Assembly: GCF_000330505.1 (NCBI RefSeq)
Contig: NW_004191806.1
Coordinates: forward strand, 44,923-58,091
Direction of reading: 5' to 3'
Length of the DNA stretch: 13,169 bases
From: Entamoeba invadens IP1
Taxonomy: Eukaryota; Evosea; Mastigamoebida; Endamoebidae
In this document: piece after piece, positions 1-7,850 of the stretch
How the letters are laid out: the number at the start of each line of letters is the position of its first letter
Numbering within the stretch: the first letter of the stretch is position 1
Position numbers and translations under genes: made by a program
The notes under the pieces: model-generated
The model's input: the letters and a program-made list of their open reading frames with translations, nothing else
Told to the model about the DNA's origin: nothing
Database searches by the model: none

Positions 1-555
1 TCTATATATTTACCATCCACACCTTTTCAGCCTATCCACACTTAACTATGCCTTAGTATTTTATGACAAATTATATGTTATTTTATAAATTATTTAATTT
101 CAATAATTTTATTGATTAAATATAGTTTATACAATTAGTTAAATAAACTAAAGTTAATTAATTAAAAACTTTAGTCTTAAAATTTTTAACAAAATATTTT
201 TTTTGCGGCAAATTCGTTTAAATGGTAAAAGTAAAAGATGACTTTTACTAAGAATAAAATTTGTTTTTTCTGTTTTGACTTTCAAAAAAATTCGCTTTTT
301 TATGAATTCGGTACAAAAAACGTATTTTTTTGTAAACTCTTAGGCAAATTTTATATTAATTACAACAAAAACATGTTAGATTTCCAAAGCCATCCACATA
401 AAAGTAATCTATCACTTTAACACTCTTAATAATGATTGTTAAATATATTTATAATTTAATTATTTAATAAAATAATTTAACAGTAATTTAACTCTCAATA
501 TTGATTGACCTTGTTATATAAAACACAACAAGTAATGATGAAGAAGTGAATCACT
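1..555. other. AT-rich region with no supported gene
   Basis: This stretch is AT-rich and holds many A and T runs. A 60-codon open frame on the plus strand (238-420) is low-complexity, rich in Phe, Lys and Asn, and matches no family I recognise, so I do not call it. A short inverted repeat GTAAAAGT / ACTTTTAC lies at 225-232 and 241-248. The last roughly 100 bases, downstream of the profilin stop codon, are presumably the profilin 3' flank. I see no RNA gene or mobile-element end here. Confidence 0.5.
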
Positions 556-945
556 TTAATAGCCAGATTGTCCCATGTAATCTTTGAGCTTGTAGACTGC
601 GTCTGAGTTCTGTCCAGCAGATACAGATGCGTCTTTGAAGTATCCAATCAAAATGACTTTGATTCCCTTGTAAATAGAAACACCAGCAGCACCAGCCTTG
701 CCAAAGACAGTTCCCTCGTCTTTGTCAGCTCTTGTGACTGTGTATTTGACACCACCAATATGAAGTCCCTTTGACTGGAAGTCTGCGACATTTCCAGACA
801 TGATTGCATTTGCAATGGTCGTTGCTTCTGCTTGTTGGATTGTCAAGCCAACTTGTGACATGATTGCTCCATTGGTAGCAAGAATGATTCCACCATGGCC
901 TTTGCCTGCACCAATCATTGAAGCTGTATAACCGTCCCACGACAT
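556..945 (-). CDS. profilin (actin-monomer-binding protein)
   Basis: This encodes a 129-residue profilin, the usual length for the family. Profilins bind G-actin, promote nucleotide exchange and deliver actin to proline-rich elongation factors such as formins, in the cytosol beneath the membrane. The N-terminus MSWDGY carries the family Trp3 and Tyr6 used for poly-proline binding. A Gly-rich first loop (IGAGKGHGG) and the middle VKYTVTRADKDEGTVFGK strand region follow, and the C-terminal helix ends LKDYMGQSGY with the typical terminal Gly-Tyr. I choose the ATG at 945 because it gives the canonical Met-Ser-Trp start; the open frame runs a few codons further upstream (to 960) without another ATG. 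No intron or break is seen. The second conserved Trp (Trp31 of animal profilin) is replaced by Met29 in NGAIMSQ. Codon use is much less AT-biased than the flanks, consistent with high expression. Confidence 0.93.
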   Translation of the reverse strand: MSWDGYTASMIGAGKGHGGIILATNGAIMSQVGLTIQQAEATTIANAIMSGNVADFQSKGLHIGGVKYTVTRADKDEGTVFGKAGAAGVSIYKGIKVILIGYFKDASVSAGQNSDAVYKLKDYMGQSGY

Positions 946-980
946 TTGAATGATTACCAACTTGTGGTATTCTTTATATC
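946..980 (-). promoter_or_regulatory. putative Entamoeba-type core promoter of profilin
   Basis: On the minus strand GATATAAAG (972-980) resembles the Entamoeba TATA-like element GTATTTAAA(G/C). ATTCA (946-950), immediately before the ATG, resembles the Entamoeba initiator AAAAATTCA. The spacing of about 25 bases and a 5' UTR of only a few bases fit what is known for Entamoeba class II promoters. The match is inspected by eye only; AT-rich DNA yields such motifs by chance, so confidence is moderate. Confidence 0.5.
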
Positions 981-1514
981 ATGTCGACACGTCATCATTT
1001 TTTTCTCTTGAAATTGTATTTTTAATTATTTATTTTTAAATTCAAAATCCAATTTAAATAAGTATAGTTAAAAAATTAAGAAGTCTGTTGTGTAATATAA
1101 GTGGTTAAAAAACTTGAAATGAACTTGCCTATTAAATTCAAATGAAACTTCATTATTTGAAATCAATTTCATTTGGTTTGTTTTAATTTTATTCAATTAA
1201 AATAATTTTATTTCGTATTAATATAAAACAAGATATTCATTAATAATATAAAAACCATATTGTATAATATAATAACTATTAATCAATTATATTATAATTA
1301 TATTATTATTAATTATAAATCAGTATAACAAAAAAAACAAAACATTTTTATGCATATTCAATAATGAAACAAACAACACATATTATTGTAAATTTATTTG
1401 TTTAATTTTTAAAAAATAATTCCAACACACAACAAATACTCGATCTGTATAACAGCTTTAAATAATATTTACCCAAGTTTAAAACTATAACCCAAATTTC
1501 GTTTTTAATATTAA
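981..1514. other. AT-rich intergenic spacer between profilin and the kinase gene
   Basis: Highly AT-rich sequence with alternating ATT/TAA runs (especially 1200-1320). It should hold the upstream promoter region of profilin at its low end and the 3' flank of the kinase gene at its high end, since both read on the minus strand. I see no reading frame, RNA gene or repeat that I can support. Confidence 0.5.
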
Positions 1515-2258
1515 TTACTTGTTAAATTCCAAATTTAATCTTTGTTCTATTTTGGATATAGAAAGTCTCTCATTTTTATTTTTACTCCAACAAACACATA
1601 TCAAAGTATAATGTGAATTTAACATGTTGTCCAAACGTGGTAGTCTTTCACCGGATATAACAAACTCTGCGATTTTCCATGGAAATTTGAATGTGTTAAC
1701 TGGATATGCTTCGCGCCATCCAAATGTTTCGTACATGGTTATTGCAAACGAAAACACATCTGCACTTTTCTTGTATTTCTCTTTATTTAATATTTCTGGT
1801 GCCATATAAGTTGGTGTGCCAACATTTTTTGTGAACGTCATATTTGTCATAAGTAAATTCACACTTCTCGCACTTCCAAAGTCAGTCAATTTAGCATTCA
1901 CCTTTTCTAAAAAGTCCATTGAAAACACCAAGATGTTGTCCGGTTTGATGTCTCTGTGCAAAACGCCGTTTTCGTGAAGATAAAAAATTCCTTTTGCCGC
2001 ATCAACAAGAATTTTGATCCGAAACTTCATTTCAACTTTTTCAGATGTTTTGTGTTTCATCAAATCTTGTAAACTTCCATATTGTGCGAACTCGGTGACC
2101 ATACACACTTTATTTGGGATGAACACAGCGCCGTAGAAATGGACGATAAAGTCACTTCTAAATTTGTCTAACATATTCACTTCTTTTTCAAATTCATCAT
2201 CATCATCATTTTTAATTTCCTTCATCTTCTTAATAGCCACACAATTTCCTCTGTATAT
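1515..2258 (-). CDS. protein kinase domain segment of the TMK gene (tyrosine-kinase-like group)
   Basis: This is the rest of the kinase domain, in a frame shifted from the preceding segment by one missing base. In the restored frame the sequence after the glycine-rich loop is IYRGNCVAIKKM, giving the VAIK lysine. Further motifs, numbered from the GTG at 2240: a helix-C Glu in EFEKEVNML (about residue 20), the catalytic loop HRDIKPDN (95-102), the Mg-binding DFG (120-122), the activation segment GTPTYMAPE (141-149), and the late conserved Trp and Arg in CWSKNKNER. HRDIKPDN indicates Ser/Thr-type catalysis, and overall it resembles TKL kinases, as Entamoeba TMKs do. The protein stops about 10 residues after the kinase fold, with no tail. 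There is no ATG near its start, so it is not an independent gene. Confidence 0.85.
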   Translation of the reverse strand: MYRGNCVAIKKMKEIKNDDDDEFEKEVNMLDKFRSDFIVHFYGAVFIPNKVCMVTEFAQYGSLQDLMKHKTSEKVEMKFRIKILVDAAKGIFYLHENGVLHRDIKPDNILVFSMDFLEKVNAKLTDFGSARSVNLLMTNMTFTKNVGTPTYMAPEILNKEKYKKSADVFSFAITMYETFGWREAYPVNTFKFPWKIAEFVISGERLPRLDNMLNSHYTLICVCWSKNKNERLSISKIEQRLNLEFNK

Positions 2259-4921
2259 TTTTTGTATACAATTCCAAAAGAGCCATGACCAATCTCCTTC
2301 TCTTCAATTAACTTGTCGAAATCCAGTCGTGTTGTCAATTTGGTTTGTGCACTGATTTTCAATGGGAATTGGAAGTTCTCTCCTTTCTTCATATCAACAG
2401 CAAATAATGTGATTTCATCGTCAATGTTAGTAGAGCATAATGGCATCAAAAAAATTTCAAATTCAACGGCTTTTCCTTTTGGAATTGTAATGACTTGTGG
2501 TTCTGAACGTATTTGATATTTTACATTTGAAGTTTTAAACGTGAATTGGACTTTGATGGTGTGATGTGAGGTGTTTCCAACACAAATTAACTCACGACTT
2601 TCACAATCAACATCTATTAAAGTATCATTTTCACTTTCAAAAACTATTTCAGTTTTGTTGACTGAAATAAAAGAATTTTGGAGTTTCACAAAATTAATGT
2701 TTGAGGAATTCATCGAGAAGAGACACGTCTTCTTTTGTAAGTCATGCACCTTTCTCTTCTCTAATATGTAATACACTGTATATACTATAAGTAAAGTTGT
2801 GATCACAAACAGAAAAAGAAACAATATGACGATAATCAGAATTATCCACCAAACAGCATGCTTGTCACAAGACGTTTGTGTAACACCAGTCTCATACCAA
2901 AAATCACATTTGACGCATTTTGAACTTTTCACCTCAACACAATGTTTTACTTCTTCCATTGATGAACATTTGTTGTTCAATAAAATGTATTTTGATGAAC
3001 AAGATGTGCATATACCCATAATTTCACATTTCTCACAGAAAGTTGTGAGGGTGTCACATCTGTTACAAAATTGGTTGGACACATAAAAACCGTCAACACA
3101 TTTTTGACATCCAAATTTGCTTTTAACTTCACAATTTTCAAGTTCATCGAATTGAATGCATTGTGTTGAATTTGTGAGTAAAAATGTGTTTTCATTGCAA
3201 ATGATGCATGTTGACTTTTGGTTGCAAAATAGACAGTTGTCAATACACTTTTCACACTCTTCTTTGTCATTTCTGAAAAACAAATCTTCACATATAGCAC
3301 ACTTTGAGGAGCCTTCAATCACTATCTTGCAATGTGTCTCATTATTGGAAGTGATAAAACAACTGCCGTTTTGAAGAGTATACAACGAGGAACATATCAA
3401 ACAAACATCTTGAGACGCACAATAAACACAATTAGAAGTACATTTTTCACATGTTAAATTTGAGAGATGATAATTAATTTCACAACGAATACAACGGTCT
3501 TGTTCAGAATTAAAAAGTGAACAATGGACATCTTTGAATTCGTTTGATTTGCATGTTGAATCTTCTGATATGACATATGTATTTTCACATGTGACGCATT
3601 TCCCGTTTTTGTTTGAAATATCACAATTAATGGAATATTCACAAACTCCACTATTATCAATAAATTTGTTTGTTGAGTTACAAGCAGTGCAATATACATT
3701 GTCGTTTGAAGTACATCCAGTCGTCATCTCATTTTCACATAAATTATTTTTGGTGTAAACACTATCTTCACACTTCTCACAATACGTTGGTGTGCATTTT
3801 TCACATGACTCTCCATACTTGTTTTTACACTGTTCACATAGTAAATTCTCAACGTTGTAATAAAACCCTTGTGAACACAAAACTATGTTGGTGTTGTCTG
3901 TTAAAAATGCATTTGATTGTAATTCACACTTTTTGTTTTGTAAAATATATTTATTATTACATATTGTACAAATGCTTTCATCAACACATGCCAGACAATT
4001 TGAGTCGCATTTTACACACTCTGCATATCTAGAGTAATACCCTTCTTCGCATTTCATAATTAGATTGTGTTTGGCTAAAATGGTGTTATTTGGTGATTCG
4101 CAAATGTCTACTCCATTTTGTTGAACCAACAAATAGCCTGTATCACATAAAACACACCCTTCCTTCACACATTTTAAACACCCATTTGAACACTTAAAAC
4201 ACCTGTTTTTGTAAAAATGATACGAATCAGGACACGATTCACAAACCTTTGTTGTGACATTTGTTTGTGTTGTTGATAATCCGCAATTATTATCATAATT
4301 TTTGCATTGATTATCAAGTAAATACGAATTTTTATAGTATTTGCATGATATATCTGTTTTGTCAATATACAAAGCAGTGCAGTTTTGCTTATCATTAAAC
4401 ACAACATCATTCATTTGCGTTGTAATGTTATTAGTATTTTTAAACCCATATTCTTCCCCAACAAGAAGTTTAATATTTTTGTTGGAGACTGATATGTTAT
4501 TGTTATTAATTGATTCATTTGAAATATAAATGACATTTGCAGTGTTTGAATCTTTAAAATTTGTATTATATTCATTGATCTTTTTGAATTTAAGTGTTTT
4601 AACATTTTGATTGAAAGTACCATTAAATCCAATGTTTAGAATCACTTCATTTGTTTCTATATAAATAGTTGTATTTTCATTTAAAATTGGACAATGCAGT
4701 GCATTTCTGTATGAACTGAATATGCCCATATCTTTCTGTTCTAAAATGCAGCCAATATCGTAATTAAACTTAAGTGGACAAATTCGTAGTATTTTTCTTC
4801 CTAAATACAATTTCATTGTTGACATCAAATAATCTCTATCTCTTTCTTTTTCAAAAGAAATAAATTCGAAGCATTCGATTTGGTTTTCATTTGTTATTAG
4901 AGATGCTTCAGTATTGGTAAA
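2222..4921 (-). CDS. cysteine-rich, transmembrane and juxtamembrane segment of the TMK gene
   Basis: Open frame of about 899 codons in the same frame as the upstream segment, beginning right after its TAA. Numbering from the TTG at 4828, roughly residues 195-655 are CXXC-type repeats with CxxC pairs spaced along CESCPDSYHFYKNRCFKC-like modules, resembling furin-like or growth-factor-receptor cysteine-rich domains. Residues about 660-687 (starting WWIILIIVILFLFLF) form a single membrane helix followed by the basic stop-transfer EKRK. Residues about 705-825 form a cytoplasmic beta-rich domain with GNTSHHTIKVQFTFKT and VITIPKGKAVEFEI, resembling MSP/ASH folds. The frame then enters the glycine-rich kinase loop GHGSFGIVYKK and runs out of frame at an A-run, ending at a TGA whose last base is 2222. 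Confidence 0.8.
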   Translation of the reverse strand, partial: FTNTEASLITNENQIECFEFISFEKERDRDYLMSTMKLYLGRKILRICPLKFNYDIGCILEQKDMGIFSSYRNALHCPILNENTTIYIETNEVILNIGFNGTFNQNVKTLKFKKINEYNTNFKDSNTANVIYISNESINNNNISVSNKNIKLLVGEEYGFKNTNNITTQMNDVVFNDKQNCTALYIDKTDISCKYYKNSYLLDNQCKNYDNNCGLSTTQTNVTTKVCESCPDSYHFYKNRCFKCSNGCLKCVKEGCVLCDTGYLLVQQNGVDICESPNNTILAKHNLIMKCEEGYYSRYAECVKCDSNCLACVDESICTICNNKYILQNKKCELQSNAFLTDNTNIVLCSQGFYYNVENLLCEQCKNKYGESCEKCTPTYCEKCEDSVYTKNNLCENEMTTGCTSNDNVYCTACNSTNKFIDNSGVCEYSINCDISNKNGKCVTCENTYVISEDSTCKSNEFKDVHCSLFNSEQDRCIRCEINYHLSNLTCEKCTSNCVYCASQDVCLICSSLYTLQNGSCFITSNNETHCKIVIEGSSKCAICEDLFFRNDKEECEKCIDNCLFCNQKSTCIICNENTFLLTNSTQCIQFDELENCEVKSKFGCQKCVDGFYVSNQFCNRCDTLTTFCEKCEIMGICTSCSSKYILLNNKCSSMEEVKHCVEVKSSKCVKCDFWYETGVTQTSCDKHAVWWIILIIVILFLFLFVITTLLIVYTVYYILEKRKVHDLQKKTCLFSMNSSNINFVKLQNSFISVNKTEIVFESENDTLIDVDCESRELICVGNTSHHTIKVQFTFKTSNVKYQIRSEPQVITIPKGKAVEFEIFLMPLCSTNIDDEITLFAVDMKKGENFQFPLKISAQTKLTTRLDFDKLIEEKEIGHGSFGIVYKKYTEEIVWLLRR

Positions 4922-6592
4922 TTATTGAATCTGTCCATTTTCGCCATATATCTCTATAATACCGGTCTGATTATTGTTATCAAAAATATCATCAAAATAG
5001 ATATGAGAAAGTCTCAAATACCCATCGTTATTTACAACAATTTTGGCGTTTTGATACAAGTGGACATTTTCAATATAAAATCCACCACTCACAATTACTT
5101 TTGAATTTATATCACAGTATGTTGTTGATATAAAATTTTGATTTGATGTTAAAAGTGTCACGTTGTCTATATTAAATATGATTTTCTCCCAAGTTTGTGA
5201 CATTAACGTGTAATTGTTGTTATTAATACTGAGTATGAGCGAAGGTGTGCATTTGTCATTTACACAATCAAGGGGCGCTACACCTTTAAGTGGAGATGGA
5301 TATAAGTAATAGTTGTATACATACATACACATACAGATTGTCTCTGTGTGATTTTTCATCACCGCACGATGACCACAGACAGTCAATGTATTAGTGTTGT
5401 CATTTAACAATCCCTGAATTTTGAAAAGCATTGAGTCTGAGTAATTTTTGTTGTTCATAATGATGTTATTGATTGTCAAAGAATGTTTAAATATATAATT
5501 TGCAGTTGATGTGATTACTAAATTATTTACTATGCAGTTAACTTCAAATATTAAACTTTTGTTCTGTTGAAGCTCCAGTTTTTCAAAATATATTTCATTT
5601 AATGAAGACTTAAATATGTACTTCTGGTAATTAGATACAAGAGGGGTATACCACTTGTTTATTAATAAATTAACGTCAGTGTTATTATTATTATCTTTCG
5701 TTAGTTTTGTTAAGTCCAAGTCAAAGTATGATGAGTTAAATCGACAATCACTGATATTGAAAGTGGTGTTATCATCTTTAATGTAATTTGAATTAGGAAC
5801 ACAACCACACAAAGTACTTTCATTGATTAAATTTTCATCATAACTTGTTGATATCATAAAGAACCTTTTAAGTGCATTTTCAGAAGTACTTATCGTTCGT
5901 TTACAAACAACTTTCACGTTCAAATCTTTGTGTGTATAATCATCGTCCCATTGAAGTGTTGGAATTTGTGTAAATTCATTTCCACTGAAGAGATACCTCA
6001 AATATGAAAATTCCACATCTCCAACGTTTATGTTTGTTTGTAAATGAAAAGTGGAAGTTTGATTTGTTGTGCCATCGATCAAAATATACGGTGAATATGA
6101 CAAAGTCTCATTTCGATGAAATACAATCCACCAGTGCTGGTCAATGTTAGAAAACAAGTGAATTCCACGTTTGAAAAAAGCGACGGTTGGGCGTTGGTTG
6201 TCACCAATTTCTGTTCTGCAATTTTTTTCGTTGTTGAAACACCCCATTGAAACAAAAAGATTATCAGGGCGGTTATTTTCTTCAAGTGTAATTCTTGAAT
6301 CTCTGAACCGCGTTTGTATGAAAAAATATTTCAATGTTATTTCTTGAAATATGTTAAAAATTTTGTATTCAAGTGTCGGATTATTTAAATCGGTGAATGT
6401 CAGTAAAGTACTGTTACAACATGAATTTAAAAAAATAAAAGAATCGATAAAAATAGTATATCCATTTTCAGTTGTTGTACTAAAGGTAAACGAGAAATCT
6501 TTTTGGTTGCATTCATTTGTTAAAAAACCACCAAAATAAATCACATTGTTAACTTCAAAATAGGTTATAATCCCCTGAGAGTGAGCAACAAA
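4922..6592 (-). CDS. N-terminal ectodomain segment of the TMK gene
   Basis: An open frame of about 556 codons from just after the signal-peptide frameshift to the TAA at 4924-4922. It begins FVAHSQGIITYFEVNNV, which looks like the residues directly after signal cleavage, and there is no Met near its start, so it cannot begin independently here. It is rich in Asn, Thr and Ser with many possible N-glycosylation sites and few cysteines except a CMCMYVYN stretch near 5320. Repeated short beta-like stretches (for example LTVCGHRAVMKNHTE) suggest an extracellular beta-rich region; I recognise no named domain. It leads in the same frame, across the stop, into the cysteine-rich segment, as expected for the variable ectodomain of an Entamoeba TMK. 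Confidence 0.7.
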   Translation of the reverse strand, partial: FVAHSQGIITYFEVNNVIYFGGFLTNECNQKDFSFTFSTTTENGYTIFIDSFIFLNSCCNSTLLTFTDLNNPTLEYKIFNIFQEITLKYFFIQTRFRDSRITLEENNRPDNLFVSMGCFNNEKNCRTEIGDNQRPTVAFFKRGIHLFSNIDQHWWIVFHRNETLSYSPYILIDGTTNQTSTFHLQTNINVGDVEFSYLRYLFSGNEFTQIPTLQWDDDYTHKDLNVKVVCKRTISTSENALKRFFMISTSYDENLINESTLCGCVPNSNYIKDDNTTFNISDCRFNSSYFDLDLTKLTKDNNNNTDVNLLINKWYTPLVSNYQKYIFKSSLNEIYFEKLELQQNKSLIFEVNCIVNNLVITSTANYIFKHSLTINNIIMNNKNYSDSMLFKIQGLLNDNTNTLTVCGHRAVMKNHTETICMCMYVYNYYLYPSPLKGVAPLDCVNDKCTPSLILSINNNNYTLMSQTWEKIIFNIDNVTLLTSNQNFISTTYCDINSKVIVSGGFYIENVHLYQNAKIVVNNDGYLRLSHIYFDDIFDNNNQTGIIEIYGENGQIQ

Positions 6593-6624
6593 TCAACAAA
6601 TACAAAAAGAAATAGCCAATACAT

Positions 6625-7850
6625 AATACTGAATAATAAAAGATTTTTTTGTTTATTAAAAACACATATTTATTAATTTATAATTGTTTGTGTTTTTGAA
6701 CATTCGAAATGTTTCTTTTATTTATATTTTATATATTTGTTTATATTTATACACTTTTAAATAATTTTTAAAAACCAATATCATGTTATTAAAATAGTTT
6801 AATATGAATATATTGATTTTTTCAAGAAAATATAATGTTTTAGTCTGAATAACAATTCCTTGAACAATAAAAGTTGAATTTTTAGTTGTTTTTCATCAGA
6901 TAATCATATCAATTAAACAGATTTTTTATATTTATTATTTACAACAATAAATGAAAATGTTATTATTAGACAAAATTTTATTTTTAATTATTCAATAGAT
7001 TTTTTTAAAAAATGTATAAATAAAAGTGTGTATACTGTTTCAATAAAAATTATAATTCTACTTTTATCACTTTTGTTGATTTGATACCATACATTTCCTT
7101 ACTTTTTGTGTGTTTCAGCCGGCACAGGGATAGTGTTTATCAAATTATCCAAGGGTTTAAAACACAATCCAGAATTATATTATAAATAATATAATAATTT
7201 ATTTATTCAAAAATTTCCAAAAAATAGAAAAACAACAAAACGTTCCAAATATAAAAAGTAGAATGTAGATTTTTGTTTTTTTGTTTAAATACAAAAATGG
7301 CCTCAAAACTTTCGTTTAAATACCATTCTTTTATTTAATAAACTGTATTCTAAACCAGGATTGTTTTCAAAAAAAAAATATTATTCAACGAACTTGTAAA
7401 AATAAGATGGTAGAAAACAAAAAAAAGAAAAAAAAACATATTTTTGCTTTTTTGGAATAAATAAAATGACAGTTAAAAATCAATTTTATTATATTATTTA
7501 TATTTTTAACAATCACTAATAAATATATTGTTTAATTTAAAAATAAATTAAATATTAGTTTTTTTCATAATAAAAAATACTTGAAATTACCTTTAATCTT
7601 ATTTGAATTATATTTGATAACATTTATATACGTGTTTATAATATTTGAATTGGATGATTAAAAATGTTAAAAGTTCAAATCAAATAATTATAAACTTAAT
7701 AATTTAATGCCAAAAAGGTGGAATAACTTTCAGAAAGACTTGTTAACAAAATTTATATAAATACGTTATTCTGTATTGTGTGTAACAAGTGCTTTACCCG
7801 AAGTGGAATAGAGTACCACTACAATACTCATTTAAACATTTAAATTGTAA
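6625..7850. other. AT-rich spacer, no supported gene
   Basis: About 1.2 kb of very AT-rich DNA with long A and T runs (for example 7360-7445). The end next to 6624 should contain the promoter of the kinase gene; a weak initiator-like TTATTCAG lies just upstream of its ATG, but I find no convincing TATA-like box. A less AT-biased island at about 7100-7165 (minus strand, translating in part as LINTIPVPAETHKK before a stop) may be a scrap of a former gene, too short to identify. I see no RNA gene. Confidence 0.45.

Larger units (their letters stand above)
1515..6624 (-). pseudogene. transmembrane receptor-like kinase (Entamoeba TMK, CXXC-rich type), interrupted three times
   Basis: The whole stretch reads as one gene of about 1,703 codons. 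From the N-terminus: the ATG at 6624 begins MYWLFLFVFV, a signal-peptide core; a long ectodomain with many Asn-X-Ser/Thr sites follows (to about 4270); then a cysteine-rich CXXC repeat region (about 4260-2860); one membrane helix (about 2851-2770); a cytoplasmic beta-rich domain; and a kinase domain ending at 1515. This order matches Entamoeba TMKs, surface kinases linked in E. histolytica to phagocytosis, proliferation and environmental sensing. Three lesions break it: a missing base near 6594, a TAA codon at 4924-4922, and a missing base at the A-run 2258-2263. With two extra bases the length, 5,112, divides exactly by three. Everything else is conserved and the kinase motifs are intact, so decay is recent or the breaks are sequence errors. 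Only the joining is inference. Confidence 0.8.

Noticed and set aside
238..420. 60-codon plus-strand open frame
   Set aside because: Low-complexity Phe/Lys/Asn-rich translation of AT-rich DNA with no recognisable motif or coding-like composition.
725..940. 71-codon frame overlapping profilin
   Set aside because: Shadow frame of profilin on the same strand; profilin fully explains the composition.
1200..1330. Possible CRISPR-like or satellite array in AT repeats
   Set aside because: Only simple TAT/ATT low-complexity sequence, with no regular unit or spacers.
2977..3318. 113-codon minus-strand frame inside the kinase cysteine-rich region
   Set aside because: Overlaps the CXXC-repeat frame, which shows the real domain pattern; the alternative has none.
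3670..4032. 120-codon plus-strand frame opposite the cysteine-rich region
   Set aside because: Antisense shadow; its His/Cys richness mirrors the repetitive CXXC codons on the other strand.
4880..4990. Intron removing the TAA at 4922-4924
   Set aside because: No GTTTGT-like donor or TAG-like acceptor in Entamoeba style at sensible positions, and removing it would delete protein-like sequence on both sides.
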